Assembly (NCBI GenBank): GCA_022393335.1
Contig: JAJEKB010021880.1
Coordinates: 569,378 to 633,377 of the forward strand
DNA from: Macrotrachela quadricornifera
Lineage: Eukaryota; Rotifera; Eurotatoria; Philodinida; Philodinidae
Direction: 5' to 3'
DNA length: 64,000 bases
Shown piece by piece: positions 1 through 11,808 of this stretch. The notes below the pieces were generated by a model that ran no database searches, was not told where the DNA came from, and was given only the letters and a program-made list of their open reading frames with translations. Numbering within the stretch: the stretch's first letter is position 1; the number at the start of each line of letters is the position of its first letter. The position numbers were made by a program, and so were the translations under genes.

Positions 1-480
1 AGGTCAAAATTTTCGAGGTGACGTCCCATGTAAAAAATGCTCGATTGGCTCGTGGACCCTCTCTTAAGAGACAAAGTTTAATAATGGCAAAATTCTGACA
101 TTTGCCAGTCACTTAAGTCAATTCACATCTCTTGAAAAGGATTTAAGGCTTTCTGGACCATTTTTGAGATTTCTATTTAGAAACTCCAAGGATTGTATGA
201 GTTTGATACTGTATATCTTTGTAGAGCTAGAGTAACAAACTATTTCGCAAAAGTATTGCTTGTCTAGCTAATACATGAGTGTACTGTTTTTTCGCCAGTG
301 TAATCAAGAATTTGGACTGATCGATCTCAAAAAGACGTGAACTTATAAAAATAAAAAATAGAAATTTTCTATCTTTCACTAATTATGTATGACACTTTTC
401 TTATGAATAGTTTCATTGATTTTTTTTTATAAATGTAAATGCAGGTAAAATTTTAACGATTATTGTTTGATTCTATATGG
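1..480. other. no gene seen
   Basis: AT-rich sequence with no convincing open frame, splice pattern or repeat structure that I can support. Confidence 0.5.
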
Positions 481-491
481 GTAGTTCTCCA

Positions 492-551
492 GGTAGTCAA
501 CCACAAAAAACACAAGATCTTCAAAAAAACATTTTTTTGTGGTTGACTACC
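492..551. repeat. near-perfect short hairpin
   Basis: A 19-base arm at 492-510 (ggtagtcaaccacaaaaaa) is repeated as its exact reverse complement at 533-551, with a loop of about 22 bases. Weaker complementarity continues outward (gtagttctc against gaaactac). It could be a small MITE remnant or a transcript hairpin. No gene is adjacent. Confidence 0.8.
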
Positions 552-2380
552 CATGAAACTACTCTACTATAATCTGGATTGTTTTTCTCGTATATATTCA
601 ATGGTTCATGTTGTACTATTAATTTCCAAAAACAAAATAACGTTTAACTATTATCCATAATATGTGTTTATAGTTATATTGAGAAATTTTAAATGCTTAA
701 GTACATCGAAATATTGAAAGTTCGTATGGAGTAGCTAAAAATTGGCTTAAAGTACTATAAAGTACGCAAAATAGCTTCAAGTACAAAAGTCTGCTTTTTC
801 TTCTTGATGGAAAGTTTCAACGAATAATATGGAATAATTGCTTATCGCAGATATTATTCCCGTATGGTCCTAAGTCTCTGTTATTGATGGCTGATGTTGA
901 CTAGTGTTTGATCTCCATCGACTATGACGGCTATGATAGCAACAAGTATGCTCCGATGAATATTGACTGTATTTGCAAAATAGTGAAGAGAGTAGAATGC
1001 AAGGGCGAAAAAACTATACTTCTCCAAATGCAGTACTTCACCAGTACTTTATCGGTTAGTAGAACGCGATCATATAGGCAATTCTTGATCTTTCAAGTAT
1101 TCAACTATTCACACATGATAAATGGGTGATAGTTATAGGAAGATGGACACATAACACGCACAAAAACAAAGAAATCCTCGTGACGGATCTTGAAAAGTGA
1201 AGGTATTCAATACTTGAATTCAACTTACAAGTTTACATACTACTGAATTTTTTGAAGTACTTTTCGCAGCAGCGTCAAAACTTGATTGCTTTGAATACTG
1301 TTTATTTTGAAATAAAAAAGCACACACATTAAGATAAGCTTTACATCGTAAATTGTAGAACTTTTCACGTTGCATTTTCCGGTATATTTTAATTCTTTTT
1401 AATGAAATGCAAAGTTCTCTCATTTATAATAAATCGTCCATTATGTAGTGTATAGAAAATAGAATGGAAATAACGTACACACTAAAAATAATACCATCGC
1501 ACGCATGTGTCGTATATATATTTTTTTGTTCTGTCTGCTGATTGTTTATTCACCTTCTTGTTTCAAACATACAGCTATATATAAACAACGTGATTGAACG
1601 TACAGAACTTGTACATTTTCGTCTTAATTATCTTTTTACAATTATTTCTCGATTATTTATTTGATGAAAATACGCCATTCTCGACCAATGATCGACAGAT
1701 CCTATAATCTGACCTCTTTGAGTTTTCAACATGACAACAATTAAATCGAAAAATATATGAATCACATGCTTCTGAGAACAAAATTCAAAATTTGCCATAT
1801 GGTAGATTTGAGTCATGCTTTCAGAATGTGTCGTACATTGTGTTGTAAAGTGCGACACATTTTATCTTAGTGTGTAAAACAAAGGATAAATAAAATAAAG
1901 TTGAATATTTCATTCGACTTATCTTATTTTTTTGCTTCTAAATAAATTTCAATTTAGCAAATTTATATTGAATTTGTGTAAAAGAGAATTAATAGCATAA
2001 GATAATGTTTATTCTTACTAATAGAGGATAATTGTTATGTGAGGAAAATTTATAATTGTAATCGATTTTTCTTTATTGAAAGTTAATGTGTTCTCTGTAA
2101 TAGAATATTCTAAAAGAAGGAAAACAAATTATATGATAATGTATCTATTGAAAATTGATCTTCTTTCTATCATTGTCTGGAAGTTGGTGCTTTTTTTTGT
2201 TAAAGAATCTAGGATAATTTCATATGCATTGCATAATAGACATAAAAAGATTCAAGAGAATAATTTTGTATGAAAATTAAATTAAAACTATTTATAATTC
2301 ATTTAAAATATTAATAATGGTAATTAAATTCACTAATGATAAAATATCTCCGGATGTCTTTTTCTGATTCCATTAGTTCA
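552..2380. other. intergenic, no gene supported
   Basis: Only short open frames without homology, signal peptide or splice partners occur here. I see nothing specific in this AT-rich stretch. Confidence 0.4.
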
Positions 2381-2384
2381 TAAA

Positions 2385-2880
2385 GCAAGCAATACGGAAT
2401 CTCAAGTAGATAAAAAACTTAAAAGGATTTTGGGCGATGGCTTTTCTTTCGTGAGTTATAATTAGTTTTCTGAATTTGCAGTCAAGACTAGCGTAAAACG
2501 GAAAATTCATAAAGAGCTATAATTGTTTTTAGTCGTAGGCTTACGGATCACCTATATATTTTAAAAATTTCACGCAACCATCACTCTTTCTCCCAGAGTT
2601 TTAGAAGATTTAGGCAATGTGCCACACACTGATTTTCTCTCTTCAAGAGAAAATTTCTACAAGTCTGAAAGAAAGAGTGATAGAGGTGTAATATTATCAG
2701 AATATATAGAAGATCCTTAAGCTTACGACAAAAAAAATTGATAGGCCTCGATGAATTTTTCTTTTTATGCTAGTTTTTGCTGGAAAATCAGAAAACTGAC
2801 CATAACTCACGAAAGAAAATTCGTCAACCAAAATCCTTTCAAGGTTTTTTTATCTACTCGAGATTTCCTATCGAATGATA
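2385..2880. repeat. long imperfect foldback (MITE-like)
   Basis: The left half (about 2400-2620) and the right half (about 2640-2862) are imperfect reverse complements. Paired landmarks are tcaagtagataaaaaac against gtttttttatctactcga, tttctttcgtgagttat against ataactcacgaaagaaa, and catcactctttct against agaaagagtgat. The centre lies near 2630. There is no coding capacity, so it looks like an old foldback element. Confidence 0.75.
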
Positions 2881-3178
2881 TATCAATGAAGAAAATGAGA
2901 GCGGGACACCTGAGAATGTTTTCTCGTAAATTTAAATGATGAAATGTATGCTTTACCATTGTTTTAACTGAATTTTATTTTTTAATTTGTTTCTATCATG
3001 TGTAAATATAAGACACAATATATTTCATGTCATAAATGCATTAAAAGATATTTTTGAGTGCATGGAGTCGAAATTAATTTATCGTTATGAACGCATCCTA
3101 CCTTTCAATTAAATATAAATACAGATATAAAAACAAAAAATTGTTTGAATAAAGACAAAATAATAGAATAGAAAACTA

Positions 3179-4223
3179 ATGTCTACATCAATAATTTCAT
3201 TATTTCAATTTATTGGAAAACAAATAATGATCTATGGTGGTATAACAACTTTAATTGGTGGTATATTAGGTGGACTTTTAAATATAATTGTATTTATTAG
3301 TCTTAAAACATTTCAACAAAATTCTTGTGCATTTTATTTAATGATTATGTCAGGTTTTAATATTGGTGAATTACTTGCTGATTTATTACCACGTATAATG
3401 CTTCTTATTTATAATACAGATGGAACTGAAATATCATTATTTTATTGTAAAATTCGATTATATATTGCTAATATTTTTACAATGTTTTCTTTAACATGTT
3501 TTTGTTTAACTACAATAGATCAATATTTTGCTACATGTTCTTATCGACGTTTACAACAATTATGTAATATTAAATTAGCTAAATGTTTAATTATTATAAG
3601 TAGTATAATTTGGATTTTACATGCAATTCCATATATTACATTTTTTGAACATGTTGTATCATCTAATACAGGAAAAGTAACTTGTATTATGTCAAATACA
3701 ATTTATATACAATATCGAACTTATTTTATTGTTCTTATTTTATTTGGTATTTTACCATTTTCATTTTCAGTTTTATTTGGATTATTAGCTTTTAGAAATA
3801 CTCAAAAACTTGTACATTATACAATTCCACTTGTAAGACGAGAATTAGATAAACAATTAACAATAATGGTTTTAGTACAAGTTCTTGTTAATTTCTTTAC
3901 ACTTTTACCATTTACTGTTACAAATATTATTTCATTAAATATGAAAAATAATTTCGATCCATTTGCTCAAGCACAAATTCAATTAAGTGGTAATATAACT
4001 CAAATTCTTTATTATATATATTATTCAGTAAGTATTATTTAAATTAAATTTTTAATAAAACTTATTTAAATTTTATATAATATTTTAGACTCCATTTTAT
4101 GTATATGTATGTGTATCAAAACGATTTCGTCGACAATTAATTTATGTTTTATTTAAGATTCATTTAAATCGATGGAGACCACAACCAATAATGAATATTA
4201 ATCAAATTGTACCATATTCATAA
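3179..4223 (+). CDS. rhodopsin-like 7TM receptor, two exons
   Basis: The exons are 3179-4027 and 4089-4223. They are joined across a 61-bp GT-AG intron (gtaagt...ttttag, phase 0) to give 327 residues. Exon 1 holds six hydrophobic segments. After TM3 the sequence reads TTIDQYFATC, a DQY form of the DRY motif. Exon 2 opens in TM7 (STPFYVYVCVSKRFRRQL), where TPFY stands in for NPxxY, and ends in a short basic tail. It is a plasma-membrane G-protein-coupled receptor, probably for a peptide or other small ligand, in the style of lineage-expanded bdelloid orphan receptors; the ligand cannot be told. The start is the first Met before TM1. The coding frame is intact, unlike the related broken receptor on the minus strand near 16-17 kb. 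Confidence 0.85.
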
Positions 4224-4650
4224 AATTATTAATAATAAAATTTAAATATTATTTTCAATTGTATTTTTAAATCAAGTTTTATTTGTTGTGCATAAATGTA
4301 TAGATTTTATTCTTAGAAAATAATATTTTTTCAAACAAGAGATTGATTATATTCGATATTAAATAAATTAACGAAGATAATAAAACTATCTAAAAGTTGT
4401 TTTTTTGTATTGTTTTTAATAGAAATAGAAAGTGAATATGACATAACTATTATTTGAATCATTATGAAATCAACTGAATTTAATTTTGGTTTATTATGTT
4501 AATTGTAATGTCAGGAAATGGAATAATAGAATATTATTTTAGTTAAATATAATTCATTAATGAATAAAATGTCATTAGTCTCAATCCTTTTCGTAGAATA
4601 AATTTACAGACTTGGAAATAATGTTACTTAAATAGATAACGCTATAATCT
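4224..4650. other. 3' flank of receptor gene, no gene
   Basis: AT-rich 3' flank containing several AATAAA-type polyadenylation signals. Nothing else is recognisable. Confidence 0.4.
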
Positions 4651-4654
4651 CAAA

Positions 4655-5390
4655 TAGTATAAGTAATGAATTTTATACTAGATGGAAGCTTAACGAAAAC
4701 TAGGCCAATTGATATTAAATAGTAAGTGTTATTAAAAATTTTCAGTGTCAAACTTGAGAAAGTTTTAGGAATTTTACACTTTTTTGAGCTAGAAAAATAA
4801 GGTGCTGGTTATTCAAAAAACAAAAGTCAAATTTTTGTTTTGAATATTATTGTATGATTCAATATAGTTCGTCGAGTTCTATAGAACTATGTATGTTAAA
4901 AGTTTTTGAGGCACTTTTCTGAAATAGTTTTAAAAATTACTTGAAATATTTTGAAAAATGTTTAAAAAAAATCATTTTTTTCTACATGAATGAAAGACAT
5001 TCGATTTTTCATTATTTTTACAACCGCAGAGACGTCTAAATATATGTATCAGATGTAGCAGAAGATATTGCGTTTAATAAGTATATTTGAAAGTACTTAC
5101 CGTTGGAAAAATAATGAAAAGCTAATTTTATTAGAAAATCGATTATCTTTTATTCTGTAAAACTCGACGAGCTTTATCGAACCGTGTAAAAATATCCAAG
5201 AAAAATATTTTATTCCATTTGTGAATCACTGGTACCTTAATTTTCCACTCCAGAAACATGTATAAAATATCTTAAAATTTCTTAAGTTCGACATTAAAAG
5301 GTTTTCATAACGCTCACTATTTAATATCAATAAACTTCATTTTTGACGAGCTTTCATTTGATATAAAATTCTTTATGTCTTATATTTGAA
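4655..5390. repeat. long imperfect foldback element
   Basis: Two arms of more than 250 bases face each other. The block from ttgatattaaatagtaagtg (about 4709) has its reverse complement at about 5310-5335 (actatttaatatcaa). The block at about 4868-4885 (gttcgtcgagtt) is mirrored at about 5163-5172 (aactcgacgag). An inner pair (cattatttttacaa near 5010, ttggaaaaataatg near 5103) brackets the centre near 5060. It carries no coding frame and is probably a foldback MITE. Confidence 0.7.
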
Positions 5391-6470
5391 ATCATAGTGA
5401 TACCCCCTCCCTTGAATAATATTATTTTTCATCTTGTACATTCATGTTCTCTCTCTTGTATTTTGACAGATTTGCTTTGCACATTCTAGCTCGTTCTGTT
5501 ATAAACTAGTGCATTATTTTTCTCTTTTCTTTCAACGCCTTTTCTCACATAAATAAGGATACGTATTGCAAGCAAGAAACGACTTATACCTTTGGATATA
5601 TATTCATTACGTTAAAATATATAATCAATTTTCGATAGCATTTGTGTCAATAGTTTAATCATTTATTTTAATTTAGACATCATACTGTGCAAAAAAAAAC
5701 ATGACATTAACATAAATATTCATTATTTATTGGATTGATGAGAACGTATCACTCGAGAGATTAGTGTATGTTCTTTTCTTTTGTTGTTCAAAAAAAAATA
5801 ACTGACTTAATTTTTCGATACTTTTTAATAAATAGAATATATTTCTTTTTTTTCAAAAGTCCAAAACTCTTATTCTTATTTAAAATGAACACAGTACTTG
5901 AAAATTATTTTTTGATACCATTTACTTACCTGTTTTCCGGAGTTCATGACATATTATAGAAATTCTTTTTCTTTTTTAAGTCATTCAATATGAACATACA
6001 ATTATGCTTAAAAAGCTTTAACAGATCTTAAGTACAAGAGGAAAAAAGCAAACCCTATGGACCTTGATAGATCCTGGTGGATAGGAATATACAGCTCGCG
6101 CTTGTGACTGTTGATACAAGCGCGGGCGTTCATCTTTAAATCTCATTTTGGGTATGTTAGAGTATTACCAAGGATAATGATTTCGGGAACAGTATTCCAT
6201 GAATTTCTGGCAAAAACCCTCAGGAAAGTTGTGGGAAAATGTTAGGAATTTGATGCAGAAACCCGATAATCGTATCTGGCTACCGGTTTTGACTGGTTCC
6301 TGTCGGTGCCTAGCTGAATTGGATAGAGCCGGTCACCAAATCCATCCATCAGATTACAGCAGGACTGTCCTTTTCCGTGCCGAATTGTCTGACCTGAGTA
6401 ATAGTAATTTTCTCCGATTTGCCTATGATTAGAATTAGTAATATTCTGGTGACTATTTTATGGGCCAATG
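5391..6470. other. intergenic, no gene supported
   Basis: No coding region is recognised. The only structure is a small GC-rich hairpin near 6095-6126, with arms gcgcttgt and acaagcgc. Confidence 0.4.
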
Positions 6471-6479
6471 CAACTTCTT

Positions 6480-6690
6480 GAGGCCTATTTCAAAGAATCA
6501 TTCTTAACCTCTTAAGCGTCACTTCAAGGTACCATTCGTAATCCCCTGGAGCTACTTCGAAGTAACATTCCTAACTTCCTGTGACCTGTCTCAGGATACC
6601 GTTAGTAACCTCATGGAGCCTATCTTCGAGTACTATTCGTAGCCCTCTGTGGGCTACTTCGGGTAGCATTAGTAACCTTTTGGATTCTTG
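6480..6690. repeat. degenerate 33-bp tandem array
   Basis: About five diverged copies of a unit resembling ATTCGTAACCCCTGGAGCTA followed by CTTCGAGGTACC lie head to tail. Examples start near 6533, 6566, 6598, 6632 and 6665. The spacing is about 33 bases. The open frames across it are repeat artefacts. Confidence 0.6.
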
Positions 6691-6794
6691 AATTCTGTGG
6701 CTTCCACTGGTTTCTGATAGTCCCCTGTGGAATTTGATTCTCTTGACTGTAGTCACGGTCTGAAGCCCGAAACAGACTGTATGTTTGCGTGTTT

Positions 6795-7328
6795 GTCCGT
6801 AGCAGAGATGGGCAAGTCAGAGGTTTTTACAAGTCAAGTCAAGTCAAGTCACTGAGACAAAAACTCAAGTCAAGTCAAGTCAAGTCAATAGCTTTTAAAA
6901 AGATCTTCAAGTCAAGTTGCAATGCTTCCCAAGTCAAGTCAAGTCAAGTCTGACTTGAAACCAAGTCAAATGTTTCTTGACCTAATATGACATAATTCAG
7001 CTCGAAAACTTACCATGAACTGTTATTTAGGTAGCAGTCATGCATAGTTTATCAAACTATTTGTTTGTCTTCCTTTCAAAATTGATAGTTGGTCTTAATT
7101 TCCAAAGAAACAGATGTATGAAGAACATAATCAGATCGGTTTTCCTTAGTTGACTTGTGACTTGACCTACAAGACAATATTCAAGTCCAGTCAAGTCAAG
7201 TCATAAAACTTCTCAAGTCAAGTCAAGTCATACATATCTTCAAGTCAAGTCAAGTCAAGTCAAATCTGACTTGACTTGACTTGACTTAAGTCAAAAAATG
7301 ACTTGACTTGCCCATCTCTGGTCCGTAG
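6795..7328. mobile_element. non-autonomous hAT-type element of CAAGT repeats
   Basis: The element spans 6803-7320 (518 bp). Its ends are inverted repeats (left cagagatgggcaagtca, right its reverse complement). The CAGAGATGGGCA start is typical of hAT termini. The flanks carry a perfect 8-bp duplication, gtccgtag, at 6795-6802 and 7321-7328, the length known for hAT insertions. The body is made mostly of (CAAGT)n, in one orientation on the left and the other (ACTTG) on the right. No transposase is encoded, so it needs one in trans. It has inserted into a copy of the dispersed family that reads gtttgtccgta-gggtagtag. Confidence 0.9.
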
Positions 7329-7570
7329 GGTAGTAGTTTGAATATATGTCAGAGCAATAAAAATTCCTTGGGTCACTCTTCAAGCTCTATATCTTGAGGG
7401 TATCCTTGGATCCTCAAGTTCCGTATCCAGAGAGTATCCTAAACAATCTTGAGAGGATGAGGGTGAGGGTGAGAAAAGGCACCTAAATCCTAGAAGACTT
7501 TGTATGTCAAGAGACCCAGTAGATTGTCTCGATCTATGCCATTGGCCACTTATCGTGCGTATCATTAGCA
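7329..7570. repeat. fragment of dispersed repeat family
   Basis: Contains gggtagtagtttgaa, ggatcctcaag-type units and tcaagagacccagtagat. The same series recurs at 24640-24690 and, reversed, at 24905-24960. It has no coding content. Confidence 0.55.
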
Positions 7571-8258
7571 CCTTGCAATTTTAAGATTCGCAGGAGCGCC
7601 AGGTAGGCTATAAGTGATTGTCCTATAGATGGTTACATCAAAGCTGAATAACTTACTTTATGAAGTTCTCTTTCTACATGCTGAAAAGTAAGAAGCAGTG
7701 TGTACGAAGGTAATCTGTTTGTTCTTTTGAGTATACAAAGTCTTCTAACATTTAAGTGTCTGTTCTCAACCACAACTCAGCTAAGGTATCTTTCTGCATT
7801 GAACAGATGAGCACAAATAAAAAATTTCTTTCTTTTGCTCTCGTATAGACCCAAACTGCTAGCCTGTGAATAAACATATAAACACACTATTCTTTTCGAG
7901 ACGAATACCCTAATTGCAGTCACAAGAACTGGATAAACTTCAGGAAGAAATGGATACCTCCAAAATATCGGCTAATCCATGTAAAACGATATCTCGCGAG
8001 AGGGTGTTTTTATATAAGATAATAGAAGAATACACCGAAGAAAACAAAATTATGTAACTGTGTAACGTTTGTATTTCGCTGTTTTCTTCGTCAATAAAAA
8101 TAAATTTCACAAATCTTTTTACTGTTCGATAGAAAATTCAATTTTCTATAACTTTTGTTCTTGATACTACTGTTACTCGCTTAGATTTGTAGTAAATCGA
8201 ATTTTAATAAGTCGGACTACAAAAAAAGGATCTTTTTATATAACAACGTTGGACGCCA
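7571..8258. other. intergenic, no gene seen
   Basis: No coding or repeat structure that I can support. Confidence 0.35.
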
Positions 8259-8481
8259 TTAACCCTTCGTTTGTATTATGGGGTCCAGGCGGATCCACTC
8301 TATATTTTCTGTGTTTTGTTTCTCTTCCTTGGAAAGCAATGCTATTATTGATCGACTATTTTTTATATGTATATACTAAGTTAAAATCAAAAATGGAGAT
8401 TCGATTCTAAGCTCTAATATCCAGCGAGAATTTGTAGTCAACTATAAAATTGCAAAAATGAGGATACAGACGAAGGGTTAA
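8259..8481. mobile_element. piggyBac-type MITE
   Basis: TTAA at 8259-8262 and 8478-8481 flanks inverted ends cccttcgt(t)tgtat and atac(a)gacgaaggg. TTAA is the target duplication of piggyBac-family elements. The inner sequence ggtccaggcggatccac resembles the end of the larger piggyBac relic at 43485. It is 223 bp long with no coding capacity. Confidence 0.75.
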
Positions 8482-8639
8482 AGTATTTCCAGAAATTTGG
8501 TTTTCAGCCTAAGAAGCTTATTTATTCATGAAAAGATAAGTAATCTGAGTTATATTGAATGGCATTTCAACAAGTTCTGTAATTAGTTTAATTTTTGAAA
8601 AAATTGAAAAATAGTGTGTCAGAAACATTACAGCGTTAC

Positions 8640-9260
8640 GACTAGGCAAGTGGATATGGAATTTGAGGACCTAGAGGTACCTTTAGAACATAGGACTTAA
8701 GTATCCCTGTGCATCTTCAAAACAGAGATGCACGGGGCACGAGGCAGAAGATCTACGGGGCGGGTGAGTGATGAAAAAATCTCTTGTAAACAGAGTGTGT
8801 TCATTTTTATCGAAACCTCAACAAATAAGTCTCTCTCAGCTTGTGTAAACACCAAGCAAGTGGTGTATTTGCTCAAGGAAAATGAAATCTCAGCAACTAT
8901 CATGACTAAATCAATTTTGACATTATAAAAATGCAAAATTATCAAAATTTATAAAGTCATATAATGTCATAACGGAGCGGAACGGGACTTCTTTTTAAAA
9001 AATTCTCGGCGCTCTGTGGATCACGGGGCTAGACGTTCACGAGCCGGGACGAGGCAAGGATATAAAAAACTGTGTCTCGTACAGCTCTGCTTCAAAATAT
9101 AGGACTTGAAGACCTAGGGGCCCTGAGATATAAGACTTAAATACCCATGAGTAGCTCCGAATTATAGTACTTTGGGGCCTTGGAGTATCATCAGAGAATA
9201 AGATTTGAGGGCCAAAGATACCCCAAAATATATAGATTATACTAGATCTTAATGGATTCT
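8640..9260. repeat. degenerate dispersed repeat array (reverse orientation)
   Basis: Diverged units of the form gaggacctaggggtaccttagaatataggacttgaa recur at 8660-8715 and 9100-9260. They are separated by unrelated sequence that contains a hairpin at about 8710-8735 (gtgcatcttcaaaacagagatgcac). The same family, in both orientations, lies at 22.6 kb, 24.2-25.4 kb, 35.3 kb and 58.1 kb. Confidence 0.55.
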
Positions 9261-9740
9261 CCTAGATCCTAGGATCTACCAAAATCCACTTTTTCCCTCT
9301 TGCTTGCGAATGTACACTGTCCGCTCGTGTATTCTGGCACGTTTCAATCGTCGATGAAAATTATCCTTTTTTTGAGTCAGTATCTGTCTAGTTTATTCAA
9401 AAAGCTTTTACATAATTCTATACACTATTTTTTAAATGAATCTTGGTTTTGAGCGAATATTCTGATACGCAACCATTTGTGTTCACTGAAAAGGAAATTG
9501 AATAGTTTAACGATAAGAGAGGCAACTTATGTAGATGCATTTGTTTAAATTCACATGTATTCTTACCAACGAGGGAAATAATTAATCGATTTAAAATTCT
9601 TTAGTTAAATTTATTATATTAACTTTTAAAAACGAAAAATAAAGCCCAGGATACATAAAGCAAAATAGGTATAGAATGGATAGCTATAGATCCAGATAGG
9701 TTAAAGTTATTTAAGTTTTGATAAGTGAAACTGTTCATTT

Positions 9741-10457
9741 TCAATACCAAAGTATTGGAAGCAAAAGAAATAATAAGATAAATGGTATCTGCATCATTCT
9801 GTGTGCGCCGATCCATGACATTTTTTTGGCTGCATTGTTCGTCGGAAAGGCTCTGCTGATAACATCGGTAAGCAAACGAAGATTGTTCTTGTTCTGTTGC
9901 ACGAATATTTGATAGTCATTATCACTATAATGCTGTGTTACATACTGAAGATTTTTGCGTTCACATGATTCAATTTGATTTCTTTGAGTCCAATTACAAA
10001 TTAGAGCGTAAGTCTCATCGGGTGAACATAAACTTGATACTTTAATACTAGGTTCTTCTAGTTCACTGGCAGTTTCTGCGAGTACAGTAACATATTTCTG
10101 AAAATCTTTGCCCTTATAAATGTTTAGAATTTCATTGGTTATTGGACATTTATTAACGAAGGATTGAGGAGGCTGATTTCCCATGCATAATTTCATCAGT
10201 TCGTTGCTATTACTACTAGTAATACTGTGTATAAACTCAGGTAAGCGTGGTTTAATAAATGGACAGCAACTATTTATCAACTCACATCCGGCTGAGTCAC
10301 CACGATGAACAATGGCCGGTATTTTAGACTTAAATGTATCGGCTAGATTGTAGATTTCAGTGGCATCGGAGTTAATTATTGAAGCTGGAATGACAGCTTC
10401 AGATGAACTTGTTAAAATTAGAACAAGCATAAAACGAGCATGCATGATTACTGACAT
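9741..10457 (-). CDS. secreted, probably GPI-anchored Cys protein (copy A)
   Basis: A 238-residue single-exon frame with an ATG at 10457. Residues 1-21 form a signal peptide (MSVIMHARFMLVLILTSSSE). The middle has Cys residues in positions kept by the paralog (CELINSCCPF, KLCMG, SLCSPDE, ICNWT, ESCERKN) and N-glycosylation sites. The last 20 residues are hydrophobic, as in GPI-anchor signals. I do not recognise the family. Its paralog at 27697 is similar along its whole length and lies in opposite orientation in the other arm of the inverted duplication. Both frames are open, which suggests both copies are, or recently were, under selection. The likely role is at the cell surface or outside the cell; that is inference. 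Confidence 0.7.
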   Translation of the reverse strand: MSVIMHARFMLVLILTSSSEAVIPASIINSDATEIYNLADTFKSKIPAIVHRGDSAGCELINSCCPFIKPRLPEFIHSITSSNSNELMKLCMGNQPPQSFVNKCPITNEILNIYKGKDFQKYVTVLAETASELEEPSIKVSSLCSPDETYALICNWTQRNQIESCERKNLQYVTQHYSDNDYQIFVQQNKNNLRLLTDVISRAFPTNNAAKKMSWIGAHRMMQIPFILLFLLLPILWY

Positions 10458-11750
10458 TGACTAAGTGTCTGCAAGAGGAAAAGAAAAAGTCAACTGTTGG
10501 AGCAACAAAAATACATTATAACACAAGAAAATTTTGATAGAAGAAGAAAAACAAATGATTGATAGGCCTACGAGAAATGAAAATTATCGTGGTGTATTTT
10601 TTTCTTTCCTCTCAGTGATTCCTTTTGTTATTTTTTCTCAGTTTTAGTTCTTTGGCTCCTGTTACTTCTTTTGATTCTTTTAATTGTGTCAGTCTCTTTT
10701 ATTTCTTTAGTCCTTTCAATCCTTTAACTCCTTTTTACCTTTTTTTAAAACTTTCTCCACTTGAGGTAACTCTTCTACAATTCCATATACTTAGTCGTTA
10801 AATAAGAAAATCAATAAAAACGCTCCTTGTGTGTGTAAAAGATGTGCGCTATTATCCAAATGTGCCCAACTGACTATCTACGTACTTAATTATTCATTTA
10901 AACATTACATTAAACTAAATTCCAGCTTTATAAACTCAATTCTAAACGTAGGACAAAAGTGGAACAACACATTGACAGAAATATCGAATGTAAAAGTGTC
11001 GAAATGAGAATGAGCGCAGATAATAATGTTTCTATTCACATTTTTTACTCGGCATTTTTGATTTCCAAATCACTATAGTTTAATAGTCTTCCTTTTGACA
11101 TTTTATCTTCGATTTCTTTCTGTTTTAGTTGAGTAAATTTATTTGGCTAGCCATATACTAATCTATCTTTCTCTCGATCTAGCTATCTGACTAACTACAT
11201 AACTATATATTTGTCTGCTGACATATCCATCTACTTATAAGAGTACAAAGTAGAAATATGTCTTAACAGATGTTTTCTAGCGTTAAAAGTATGAAAACAC
11301 ACAAGGCAGAAAATACTGAATGAAAAAGTACGTCAATGATGAATAAAGCAGATGAAATAAGACAATCATACGCCTGTACAATTGGTGTGAAAAGATTATG
11401 ACAACAGAGGAAAATCTATAATAAGTAAGAAAAAAGAGTATTCGGCTTTATGTTCATGTAGACTTTTCATTCTATTTGATAAAAAAATCGACGACAGATG
11501 CATAAAAAACATAATGATTTAGACAAGAGAGAGAAAGATAAAATTATTTAAATGCAGAGGCGAGAATATTATTTTTATAAATCTTTTTGCACTCTCTTCA
11601 CTTCTATGCCTGATCTTTTTGTACATAGTTGTAAGAGAAAACTAAATATGCATCAATATTATTTGACGAAGATGCCAAATTTGATATTCCTGGCTTTGAT
11701 AGAAAAAATAAATTTGAGGAAGATTGAATATCACAAACTGTGACTAATTC
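10458..11750. other. duplicated 5' flank of copy A
   Basis: No exon is recognised upstream of the copy A gene. The sequence matches 26604-27696 in reverse orientation, so promoter elements should be shared by both copies. It contains a pyrimidine-rich stretch near 10580-10740. Confidence 0.45.
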
Positions 11751-11808
11751 AGCAATAGCTGAAGAGGGACGACAAAATTCTCACAAGTGCAGTTAAAGAA
11801 TTCTGTAA

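Larger units (their letters stand above)
9310..11755. repeat. arm A of large inverted duplication
   Basis: This segment is the reverse complement of about 25650-28842. Matched landmarks include tcaatcgtcgatgaaaatta (9347) against 28780-28799, the complete secreted-protein gene, the 5' region with runs such as tttctctctcttgtc, and the block ending ctaattcagca (11755) against tgctgaattag at 25650. Homology stops abruptly at both ends. Arm A lacks the LINE insertion present in arm B. Confidence 0.85.

Noticed and set aside
6199..6756. Frames of 61-77 codons near the 33-bp array
   Set aside because: Repeat-derived or unsupported, with no recognisable product.
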